Below, one piece after another: positions 43,995 to 51,494 of a DNA stretch of 64,000 bases (position 1 is the stretch's first letter; the number at the start of each line of letters is the position of its first letter). The position numbers and the translations under genes are program-made. This stretch comes from Parafrigoribacterium_A sp035571875 (GTDB taxonomy: Bacteria > Actinomycetota > Actinomycetes > Actinomycetales > Microbacteriaceae), in NCBI GenBank assembly GCA_035571875.1, contig DATNBR010000065.1, positions 1 to 64,000 of the forward strand. The letters are read 5' to 3'. The notes below the pieces were generated by a model that worked only from the letters and a program-made list of their open reading frames with translations, had not been told where the DNA came from and did no database searches.

Positions 43995-44909
43995 ATGGCC
44001 GCCGCGAAGCAGCACACGATGCGGATTCTCGTATCCGGCGCATCCGGACTGATCGGAACCGAGCTGTGCAGGCAGCTCCGCGAGGACGGCCACGACGTCC
44101 ATACCCTCGTGCGTCGCCAGCCCTCGGCGCCGAACGAGCACAACTGGGCACCCACGGCGCGCATCCTGGATTCGAGCCTGATCGACTCGGCCGACGCCAT
44201 CATCAACCTCTCGGGTGCGCCCCTGGGGCGGTTGCCCTGGACGCCGGGCTACAAGCGGGAGCTGCTGGATTCGCGGCTGCAGACGACGAGGGCGCTCGCC
44301 GAGGCGATGAACATGGCCTCGAAGCCGCCCGCGGTCTTCCTCAACGCCTCGGCCGTGGGCTTCTACGGCGATCGACCAGGCGAGCGACTCACCGAGGCCT
44401 CACCGAAGGGCACCGGCTTTCTCGCCGACGTCGTCGAGGCGTGGGAGCAGGCGGCCCAGATCCGCCCGGCGAAGACTCGGCTCGTCACCTTCCGCACCGG
44501 AATCGTGCTCGGTCGAGGCGGCGCGCTCGGCCCGCTGGTCGCGCTCACCCGGCTGGGGCTCGGATCGCGGCTCGCGACCGGCGGCGACATCTGGCCCTGG
44601 ATCAGCTTGTACGACGAGGCGGCCGCCATCCGACATCTGCTGCACTCCTCGCTCAGCGGAGTGGTGAACCTCACCGGGCCGACGACGGCGACCTCCGACC
44701 GGATCACCGCCTACCTCGCGAAGCGGATGCACCGCTGGTACGACTTCGCCGTGCCCGCGTGGGGCATCAAGCTGGCGATGCAGGATGCCGGAACAGAGTT
44801 GCTGCTCAGCAGCCAGAAGGTGCTGCCGACTCGATTGCTCGACGATGGCTTTCGCTTCAGGGACGAGACCGCCGAGAGCGCCATCGACGCGATGCTCGAG
44901 CGCCGCTGA
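43995..44909 (+). CDS. TIGR01777-family NAD-dependent epimerase
   Basis: 304 residues. Rossmann start ILVSGASGLIGTELCRQL, then INLSGAPL, FLNASAVGFYGDRP with the YxxxK-like region altered, and a C-terminal DUF1731-like end (QKVLPTRLLDDGFRFRD). Start at 43995 because AGGGG sits at the right distance; the ATG at 43989 directly abuts that site. The family is linked to sugar-nucleotide or cell-division functions without a clear substrate. Confidence 0.87.
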   Translation: MAAAKQHTMRILVSGASGLIGTELCRQLREDGHDVHTLVRRQPSAPNEHNWAPTARILDSSLIDSADAIINLSGAPLGRLPWTPGYKRELLDSRLQTTRALAEAMNMASKPPAVFLNASAVGFYGDRPGERLTEASPKGTGFLADVVEAWEQAAQIRPAKTRLVTFRTGIVLGRGGALGPLVALTRLGLGSRLATGGDIWPWISLYDEAAAIRHLLHSSLSGVVNLTGPTTATSDRITAYLAKRMHRWYDFAVPAWGIKLAMQDAGTELLLSSQKVLPTRLLDDGFRFRDETAESAIDAMLERR

Positions 44910-44919
44910 GCAGCGGCGG

Positions 44920-45372
44920 TCAGCCCCGGCGTTGCTCGCGCTCGAGCCTGATCGCGTGGCCGATCGCGCGCCGACCGCGACGGCGATCGCCACACGCGTC
45001 ATAGGCGAGGCCGAGTCTGAACCAGGCCTGCCAACTGCCCGGTGCCGCCTCGACGGCCGCCTGATACTCGGGGAAGACCGCGTCGGCAGCCGCACGCTCC
45101 GGGCGCCCGCTCGCGCGCGTGGGCAGCGCATCCGCCGGAAGGTCGTCGCCACCCGTGCGCAGAACACCGAGGAGCCGCTGGCTGCGCAGGCCGAACAGCA
45201 GTTCCGCGCCGAGCGCCCAGGCGCCGAGCAGCGGGAGCACGATGAGGGCGACACCGATACCCTTGGCCGCGCCGTTGTCGACGGCGAAGAGTCGGAACGC
45301 CAGCTGGGTGACGACCACGAGATAGAGCACGAGGACCGCCGACATGACGGCCACGGCAATGCGACCGTTCAT
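44920..45372 (-). CDS. Membrane protein with TPR-like C-terminus
   Basis: 150 residues. Two transmembrane segments (about 5-30 and 38-62) precede a charged linker and a tetratricopeptide-like unit (VFPEYQAAVEAAPGSWQAWFRLGLAYDACGDRRRGRRAIGHAIRLE). The ATG overlaps the dapB stop (ATGA). I do not recognise a function; the link to dapB suggests only co-expression. Confidence 0.8.
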   Translation of the reverse strand: MNGRIAVAVMSAVLVLYLVVVTQLAFRLFAVDNGAAKGIGVALIVLPLLGAWALGAELLFGLRSQRLLGVLRTGGDDLPADALPTRASGRPERAAADAVFPEYQAAVEAAPGSWQAWFRLGLAYDACGDRRRGRRAIGHAIRLEREQRRG

Positions 45373-46115
45373 GCCCTGAAGGCTCCGCCCAGGTCGATGA
45401 GGCGGTCCAGACCGACGGTGACACCGCGGGAATTCACTGCGGCCCGCAGTGCGATGAGGATTCCCCTCTCGTACGAACTCGACGCGAGGGTCTCATGGGT
45501 GATCGTGAGCAGCTCGCCGTTGCCGCCGAAGAGGACGTCCTGCTTTGCCACGACGCCCTGCATGCGCAGGCTGTGGATCGGAATGCTCGACGCCTGCTGA
45601 CCGCGCGCACGCTGGTCGCTGTGCGGGGCGGACACCGGTCCGAGGGCGCTGCGGGCGTCGCCCATGAGTTCCGCGGTGCGCACTGCCGTGCCCGAGGGCG
45701 AGTCGATCTTCGACGCGTGGTGGGCCTCGACGATCTCGATCGAGTCGTAGAACCGCGCGGCCATGGCGGCGAAGGTCGTGGCGAGGACCGATCCGATCGA
45801 GAAGTTCGGCACGATGATGACGCCCGCCTCGGGATCGTCCTCGACGGACGACCTGAGGGCCGCGATCCGCTCGGCCGACCAGCCGCTCGTCCCGACGAGC
45901 ACGCGGATGCCGTTCGCCGCGGCGAATTCCACGACGGTCGGACTCACGGCCGGCAACGTGAAATCGACGGCGAGGTCTGCGCCGAGCATCGCGGACAGTT
46001 CAGTCTTCGAGTCGAGTTCTGCGACGAGTTCGAAGTCGTCGGAGTCACGCACGAGCTGCGAGACGAGCCTGCCCATTCTGCCGGTTGCGCCGACCACGGC
46101 GACCCTGGTTGTCAT
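45369..46115 (-). CDS. dapB: 4-hydroxy-tetrahydrodipicolinate reductase
   Basis: NAD(P)H-dependent step after DapA in lysine/DAP synthesis. 248 residues. N-terminal VAVVGATGRMGRLV, active-site VEAHHASKIDSPSGT with His132, His133 and Lys136, and NFSIGSVLATTFA. The dinucleotide-binding acidic residue region is VAELDSKTEL. Confidence 0.96.
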   Translation of the reverse strand: MTTRVAVVGATGRMGRLVSQLVRDSDDFELVAELDSKTELSAMLGADLAVDFTLPAVSPTVVEFAAANGIRVLVGTSGWSAERIAALRSSVEDDPEAGVIIVPNFSIGSVLATTFAAMAARFYDSIEIVEAHHASKIDSPSGTAVRTAELMGDARSALGPVSAPHSDQRARGQQASSIPIHSLRMQGVVAKQDVLFGGNGELLTITHETLASSSYERGILIALRAAVNSRGVTVGLDRLIDLGGAFRA

Positions 46116-46167
46116 CCGTTCAATCTACCAAGCCGGCGGAGTCCGACGATCGACCTAGGCTTGCAGG

Positions 46168-46656
46168 ATGGTGCGCTTCAGAGAGACCCCGGTGACCGAC
46201 GACGCCGCGCGGCTGCTGCTGAACGAGTACTTCGGATCGCGCGAGCTGAGTTTTCCGGAGTCGCAGGGCAGGTATCAACCGGTGTTCCCGAGCGCCGCGG
46301 CGTTCGAGCCACCGCGAGGCGTCTTCCTCGTGGTCGAGGCCGAGGTGGATGGCGGCAGCGCAGACGTGGGCTGCGGCGGCGTTCGAAGGCTCGAGACCCC
46401 GGATGGCGCTCCCGTGCGCTTCGAGGTGAAGCACCTCTGGCTTCAACCTCGCGTTCGGGGCCGCGGCTACGGACGGGTGCTGCTCGGCGAGCTCGAGCGC
46501 CGCGCGATCGAACTCGGAGCGGGCGAGCTCGTGCTCGACACCAACGACAGCCTGCTCGCGGCGGGCGGGCTCTATCGCTCGAGCGGCTACGTGACGATCC
46601 CGCCGTACAACGAGAATCCGAACGCGACGACTTGGTACGCGAAGCGGGTGGGGTGA
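46168..46656 (+). CDS. GNAT-family N-acetyltransferase
   Basis: 162 residues. The acetyl-CoA loop is VRGRGYGRVLLGELERRAIELG (about 95-116), with FEVKHLWLQPRVRGRG before it and LAAGGLYRSSGYVTIPPYNENPNATTWYAKRV at the end. The N-terminal EYFGSRELSFPESQGRY part is variable. Substrate unknown. Divergent from dapB. Confidence 0.88.
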   Translation: MVRFRETPVTDDAARLLLNEYFGSRELSFPESQGRYQPVFPSAAAFEPPRGVFLVVEAEVDGGSADVGCGGVRRLETPDGAPVRFEVKHLWLQPRVRGRGYGRVLLGELERRAIELGAGELVLDTNDSLLAAGGLYRSSGYVTIPPYNENPNATTWYAKRVG

Positions 46657-46668
46657 GGGGTTTCGATA

Positions 46669-46761
46669 CGCTCGTTCCTCGCTACTCAACCCGCCTTAGC
46701 GCTCGTTCCTCGCTACTCAACCCGCCTTAGCGCTCGTTGCTCGCTACTCAACCCGCCCGAG
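46669..46761. repeat. Three tandem 31-bp intergenic repeats
   Basis: Copies at 46669-46699, 46700-46730 and 46731-46761. The first two are identical; the third has four changes. The unit opens CGCTCGTTCCTCGCTACTCA and ends ACCCGCCTTAG. With the preceding TTTCGATA it looks like a tandemised version of an extragenic palindromic element. It lies between the acetyltransferase and phosphatase stops and is not coding. Confidence 0.92.
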
Positions 46762-46766
46762 ACGCG

Positions 46767-47369
46767 TCAGTAGGGCTGGTCGACGGTGAGGCCGGTGCGC
46801 AGCTCGGGCGGCAGGTGACCGAGGTCGTTGTGCGTGATGAGCTCCGGCGACTTCACCGAACGCACCCGAATGATGGTGAGGCCGCAATTGGCCTGATTGG
46901 TGCCCATCCAACGCCACGCCGGCGCCTCGAACACCTCGCGCACGAACCACCCGATCACGAAGTTGTGCGTGATGAGAAGCGTGTGGCGGTCCTCGCGCGA
47001 GGGCGTGAGCCACTCGGCCACGGCATCCGTCATCTGCGCCTGCCCCGCATCGATCTGCGCCTCGGTGACCGAGCCGAAGAAGGGCTGAAAGGCGTGTGGC
47101 ATGTCGGGCGTCGGACCGGACGGAATGCAGTCGAAGAGCAGCGCGGAGGGCTGCGGGTGCAGATCGGGCATGCTCGCCGTCATGATCGACGCCGTCTCCT
47201 GCGCCCGCTGCAGCGGTGAGTGCCACGCCCCGGTGAGCGGAACACCGCTCAGGCGTTCCGCGATGAGTTCCGCCTGGCGTATTCCGCGCCTCGACAGCGG
47301 GCCATCCGGCAGGCCGTGCTCGGCATCCTGCTGCTCGCCGTGGCGTACCAGATAAATGAAGTGGGACAT
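46767..47369 (-). CDS. Histidine-phosphatase-family (phosphoglycerate-mutase-like) protein
   Basis: 200 residues from ATG 47369; the longer open frame upstream is Ser/Pro/Arg-rich noise. The phosphohistidine motif LVRHGEQ is at residues 6-12; SPLQRAQETA holds the second arginine and TLLITHNFVIGWFV the second histidine. Substrate unclear; such enzymes act on phosphosugars, nucleotides or phosphoproteins. Confidence 0.9.
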   Translation of the reverse strand: MSHFIYLVRHGEQQDAEHGLPDGPLSRRGIRQAELIAERLSGVPLTGAWHSPLQRAQETASIMTASMPDLHPQPSALLFDCIPSGPTPDMPHAFQPFFGSVTEAQIDAGQAQMTDAVAEWLTPSREDRHTLLITHNFVIGWFVREVFEAPAWRWMGTNQANCGLTIIRVRSVKSPELITHNDLGHLPPELRTGLTVDQPY

Positions 47370-47421
47370 CGTTGTTCCTGTGTTCGGTCGTGCTGGCGGG
47401 TGGTCGTGCGCGGCGACCGGA

Positions 47422-48780
47422 CTACTGCGCGGAGACGGGCTCGTCGCTGAGCCCGGCAAAGCTTGATTCGTCGACGGTGCCGACCGCGGCGACGGACAGC
47501 GGCCGTGCGGCGAGTTCCACCGCGAGTTCGCGCACGTCGTTCGCGGTGACGAGGGCGAGTCTTCGCAGCGCCTCATCGAGGTCGCTGAACTCGCCCAGCG
47601 TGATCTCGGAGCGACCGAGCCGCGACATCCGCGTGTCGGAGTCTTCGAGGGCGAGGGCGGATGCTCCGCTCAACTGGCCCGAGGCGCGCCGCATCTCGTC
47701 GTCGGTCACTCCCCCGTCGGCGAGGCGGCGGAACTCACCGAGCAGCAGTTCGGCGACCTGCGAGACCTTGGCGGGCGAGCATCCGGCGTAGAGCCCGAAG
47801 AGTCCGGCGTCGGAATAGCTCGGCGAGAAGGAGTACACGGAGTAGGCGAGGCCGCGCTTCTCGCGGATCTCCTGGAACAGCCTGGATGACATGCCGCCGC
47901 CGAGGATCGAGTTGAGCATGGCCATCGTGCTGCGGCGATCGTCGGCGGCGGCGATGCCGGGAACACCGAGCAGGACGTTGGCCTGTTCGATCGGGCGCTG
48001 CACGACGACGAGAGGGCTACCGCGCTCGATGACGCCGGAGCTCGGGTCGCGGCGCTGCACGGGCGCGGCCTCGGCGCCGAGATCCCACCCCGCGGCGATC
48101 AGGGCGGTCTGCACGCCCGCCACGAGGACGTCGTGGTCCACGGCGCCGGCGACGGTGATCACGAGATCCTGCGCGCGATAGTTCGCCTGGTAGTGCGACC
48201 AGACAGACTCGCGCGTCGCGTTCCGGATCGTCTCGGGGCTGCCGCCGATGGGGCGCCCGAGTGGGTGCTCACCGAGCACCGCCTCGAAGAAGCGCTCGCT
48301 CGTGACATCGGCCGGGTCGTCGTCGGCCATCGCCAGTTCTTCGAGGATGACGCCGCGCTCATTCTCGAACTCGATCGTGTCGAGGACCGAGGAGGTGAAC
48401 ATGTCGGAGAGCACCTCGACCGCCATGGCGAGATCACGATCCTGAACCTTGGCGTAGTAGCAGGTGTACTCCTTGGCCGTCATCGCGTTGTGCTCGCCGC
48501 CCACGGCGTCGAAACTCACGGCGATATCGAGCGCGCTGCGCGTCGTCGTCCCCTTGAACAGGAGGTGCTCGAGGAAGTGTGTGCTGCCGTAGGTCGCGAG
48601 CTGTTCGTCGCGAGAACCGACGGCGACCCAGTAGCCGATGGTCGCGCTTCTGGCTCCCGGCACCTGCTCGCTGAGGATGCGCACGCCGCTCGGCAGGATG
48701 GAGCGTCGTACGAGCGAATCCCCCGATGCGGTGAAAGAGAGTTCGGACACGCCCAGGGGAAGCTCAACTGCGCCGTTCAC
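47422..48780 (-). CDS. M16-family zinc metallopeptidase
   Basis: 452 residues. The inverted zinc motif is HFLEH (His68, Glu71, His72), with the third ligand Glu148 in ERGVILEEL, correctly spaced 76 residues on. The C-terminal inactive-like half contains GGGMSSRLFQEIREKRGLAYSVYSF. The family resembles the mitochondrial processing peptidase/PqqL type. In many actinobacteria it directly follows pnp; here three genes lie between them. Confidence 0.93.
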   Translation of the reverse strand: MNGAVELPLGVSELSFTASGDSLVRRSILPSGVRILSEQVPGARSATIGYWVAVGSRDEQLATYGSTHFLEHLLFKGTTTRSALDIAVSFDAVGGEHNAMTAKEYTCYYAKVQDRDLAMAVEVLSDMFTSSVLDTIEFENERGVILEELAMADDDPADVTSERFFEAVLGEHPLGRPIGGSPETIRNATRESVWSHYQANYRAQDLVITVAGAVDHDVLVAGVQTALIAAGWDLGAEAAPVQRRDPSSGVIERGSPLVVVQRPIEQANVLLGVPGIAAADDRRSTMAMLNSILGGGMSSRLFQEIREKRGLAYSVYSFSPSYSDAGLFGLYAGCSPAKVSQVAELLLGEFRRLADGGVTDDEMRRASGQLSGASALALEDSDTRMSRLGRSEITLGEFSDLDEALRRLALVTANDVRELAVELAARPLSVAAVGTVDESSFAGLSDEPVSAQ

Positions 48781-48861
48781 GCGATCGAGCCTACGTCACG
48801 TCCATGACAGCAAGAACCGCTTGTCCACAGGGCTCCCCCGTACTGGGGTACACCAATGTCG

Positions 48862-48902
48862 CACAAAAAGAGGACAAACAGAGCTGTCTGTCGCATTTTG
48901 TG
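48862..48902. promoter_or_regulatory. Nested dyad between the M16 peptidase and TetR genes
   Basis: CACAAAA (48862-48868) and TTTTGTG (48896-48902) bound a smaller dyad ACAGA/TCTGT, and TGTCGCA occurs twice (48858-48864, 48889-48895). TAGCCT just after may be a -10 for the plus strand. The location is right for a TetR operator. The rest of 48781-49133 shows no gene. Confidence 0.35.
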
Positions 48903-49133
48903 TTAGCCTCCAGATGTTGGAGAATTGAGCGGCTCACCCCGCGAGATTCGCGCAAACGGATTCACCCCGAAATCCACCTGCAGAGACCGCCACCCGAAGG
49001 CGGAGCACAACACGTACTACCGCGAGATCGCTGATTCTCGCACCAAGAAAGACGATCGAGCGCTCCTCCGAGTTCGATCTGCTTTCGAGCGGCTTTGAGG
49101 ACATCTAGCCGAATCGCCGAAGGGAGCCACGTT

Positions 49134-49781
49134 GTGACGGTTGTTGAGTCTGATCCGACCGCGCAGCGTGGCCCCGTGGCCGGCTCCAGCCCGTGGGCAA
49201 AGCAGCGCATTCTTGAGACCGCGGACCGCCTCTTCTCCGACGAGGGCATCCACACCGTCGGGATCGACCGACTCATCAGTGAGTCGGGCGTCACCAAAGC
49301 GACCTTTTACAAGCACTACGGAGCAAAAGACCGGCTCATCATCGAGTACGTCAAGAACCGGCACGCGAGCGTGAAGTCCGACATCGAGCCGGTGGTCGCC
49401 CGGGCGACGAGCCCGGCAGAGGCGCTCAGGGAACTCTTCGCGATGGTCGAGCGGGACACCCAGCGTGTGGGCTTTCGTGGCTGCCCCTTCGTGAATGCCG
49501 CCGCCGAGTACCCCGACCCCCGGCATCCCGTCCGCGCGGTCGTCGCCGAGCACCGAGACTGGTACACGGCCACGCTGGCGACGCTGCTCAAGCAACTCAA
49601 TCACCCGCTGCCCGGCGATGCCGCCGACGACCTGATGCTCATCAGGGACGGCGCCATGGCGGGCGCCTATGCCGGTGACTTTGTCGCGGTGGGCGCGGCT
49701 CTCGCGCGCGCCCTCAGTCGAATCATGACCGAGATCGGCGTGCACAACGATTCTGCCGTAGACAGGACTGTCTCCGCCTGA
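49134..49781 (+). CDS. TetR-family transcriptional regulator
   Basis: 215 residues from GTG 49134 with AAGGGAG upstream. The N-terminal helix-turn-helix runs from AKQRILETADRLFSDEGIHTVGIDRLISESGV through TKATFYKHYGAKDRLIIEYV (about 22-73). The C-terminal ligand domain includes GCPFVNAAAEYPDPRHPVR. Ligand unknown. The divergent M16 gene and the convergent aldo/keto reductase are candidate targets only by proximity. Confidence 0.9.
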   Translation: MTVVESDPTAQRGPVAGSSPWAKQRILETADRLFSDEGIHTVGIDRLISESGVTKATFYKHYGAKDRLIIEYVKNRHASVKSDIEPVVARATSPAEALRELFAMVERDTQRVGFRGCPFVNAAAEYPDPRHPVRAVVAEHRDWYTATLATLLKQLNHPLPGDAADDLMLIRDGAMAGAYAGDFVAVGAALARALSRIMTEIGVHNDSAVDRTVSA

Positions 49782-49836
49782 TCTCGCGACGACTCCCCAG
49801 GGGGACACAGCCGGCGGCGTGCCAAGACCTTCGCCG

Positions 49837-50829
49837 CTACGCGGAGATACGATCGAGCGCCGCGAGCTGGTGTCTGGTGAGTTGGATGTCGGCGGCCGCC
49901 ATGAGCGCGTCGACCTGGCCCGGGTGACTCGCGCTCGCCACGGGGGCAACAACATTCGGCTTCGCCAGCAGCCAGGCCAGCGCGATCGTTGCGGGCGTGG
50001 ACTGCTGCACAGCGGCGATTCCATCCAGGCAGGCGAGGATGCGGAGCCCGCGCTTGTTGAGGTAGGTCGTGGGCCTCGTGCCTCGTGCCCCCTTGGCGAC
50101 ATCCGCCCGGGTGCGGTACTTGCCCGTGAGAAAGCCGCCGGCCAGGGCGAACCGTGGCATGACGCCGAGGCCCTGGTTGCGCGCGACACTCGCGAGCGTT
50201 CCCTCATATTCCGCGCGGTGCATGAGGTTGTAGTGGTTCTGCACGGCCACGAGCGGGGTGACGCCGAGTTGCGCGGCGATGACCCGGGCCTCGATCAAGC
50301 GATTGCCCGAGTGGTTCGAGACGCCGAAATAGCGCACCTTTCCGCCGCGAATGAGCCAGTCGACGGCGAGCAGCGTCTCTTCGAAGTCCACGGTCGTGTC
50401 GTCGATGTGCAGGTACAGCAGGTCGAGATAGCCCGTCTGCAGACGCTCGAGTGAGGCATTGACCGCGCGCAGCACCGTCGCCGCAGACAGGCCCGGATTG
50501 TCGGCACTCTTACCGATCTTGGTCGCGACGACGAACTGGGAGCGATTGCGTCGCTCGCGCATCCAGTTGCCGATCATGATCTCGCTGCGGCCACTCGCGT
50601 AGGAGTCGGCGGTGTCGATGAAGTTGCCGCCGAGTTCCGCATAGCGGTCAAGAATGCCCTCGGTGGTCTCGGCGTCCGTCGTCCAGCCGAAGACATTGCC
50701 GCCGATCGCGAGCGGTGACACGCGCAGCTCGGACTGGCCCAGGCGACGCAACCGCTGGATCGGTGTAGGCGCGGTCCATTCCGGCTCCCATGCCCCCATG
50801 GTTGCCAGATCTGGCAGTAGCTGTGTCAT
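49837..50829 (-). CDS. Aldo/keto reductase
   Basis: 330 residues. (beta/alpha)8 oxidoreductase with tetrad residues Asp72 and Tyr77 in DTADSYASGRSE, Lys104 in VVATKIGK and a His in DLLYLHIDD. NADPH-site blocks are GVSNHSG and the C-terminal LAWLLAKPNVVAPVASASHPGQVD. Closest in style to the YajO/Tas-like group. Substrate unknown. Confidence 0.92.
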   Translation of the reverse strand: MTQLLPDLATMGAWEPEWTAPTPIQRLRRLGQSELRVSPLAIGGNVFGWTTDAETTEGILDRYAELGGNFIDTADSYASGRSEIMIGNWMRERRNRSQFVVATKIGKSADNPGLSAATVLRAVNASLERLQTGYLDLLYLHIDDTTVDFEETLLAVDWLIRGGKVRYFGVSNHSGNRLIEARVIAAQLGVTPLVAVQNHYNLMHRAEYEGTLASVARNQGLGVMPRFALAGGFLTGKYRTRADVAKGARGTRPTTYLNKRGLRILACLDGIAAVQQSTPATIALAWLLAKPNVVAPVASASHPGQVDALMAAADIQLTRHQLAALDRISA

Positions 50830-51061
50830 CGTGATCCCCCGTGCGCCCGCGTGCCGTCGTCTACGCCGATTCGGGTGCGTGCGCCTTGTGGACCGAGATT
50901 AGCTCAAGCAGGGGCCAAACCGCGGGAGGATGCACCAATCGTTACCATTCCGGTTACACCCAGTTCGGGGGCTGCGCCGAGCCCCAGGATGCACGTGGCC
51001 TTTCCCACCGATCGGTGAGACCGTTGAAGTGCGACGTCTTCGATGAGAAGAAAGGTGCGAC

Positions 51062-51436
51062 ATGGCACAGCAGACTCCCCCCGACCGTTTCGGACCGGGG
51101 GCCGAATCGGACTCCACCTCGACCAGGGTGACGGAACAGCGGGCGCTCACGACCGCGAACGGAACGATCTGGCTCGTCATCGGGGGTGCGCTCACCGCAC
51201 TCTGCGGCGGCATCCTCTTCGCCATGCAACAGCTCGAGTCCGGCGCCGTCGCGCTCGCGGGATTCGTGATCGTGATCGTGCTGTACGCGGCCATGGTCGT
51301 CATCCGGATTGTTGTCGGACCCGGTCGCCGCAGGCTGTGGAGCCTCGCGACACTCACGATCGTGATCGTGCTCACCTTCTTCGTCTGCGCGGGCATCGTG
51401 ACCGCGACCGAGTGGAACGCGACCGTCGCTCCCTGA
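51062..51436 (+). CDS. Small integral membrane protein
   Basis: 124 residues. Soluble Ser/Thr-rich N-terminus (1-33), then three hydrophobic helices (about 36-54, 61-82, 92-113). AAAGG precedes the ATG. No family recognised. It ends immediately before a strong bidirectional terminator. The 230-bp stretch upstream (50830-51061) shows no other gene. Confidence 0.75.
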   Translation: MAQQTPPDRFGPGAESDSTSTRVTEQRALTTANGTIWLVIGGALTALCGGILFAMQQLESGAVALAGFVIVIVLYAAMVVIRIVVGPGRRRLWSLATLTIVIVLTFFVCAGIVTATEWNATVAP

Positions 51437-51439
51437 GAA

Positions 51440-51481
51440 AGCAGAAGTGCCCGCCCCTGAGCGGGAGCGGGCACTTCTGCT
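51440..51481. terminator. Bidirectional intrinsic terminator between the membrane-protein gene and pnp
   Basis: AGCAGAAGTGCCCGC (51440-51454) and GCGGGCACTTCTGCT (51467-51481) form a perfect 15-bp stem with a 12-nt loop. Both neighbouring genes end within 14 nt, so it serves both strands. Confidence 0.88.
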
Positions 51482-51494
51482 GTACAGCTGTCGA

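Noticed and set aside
46669..46761. CRISPR array
   Set aside because: The three 31-bp units abut each other with no spacers, and no cas gene is near.
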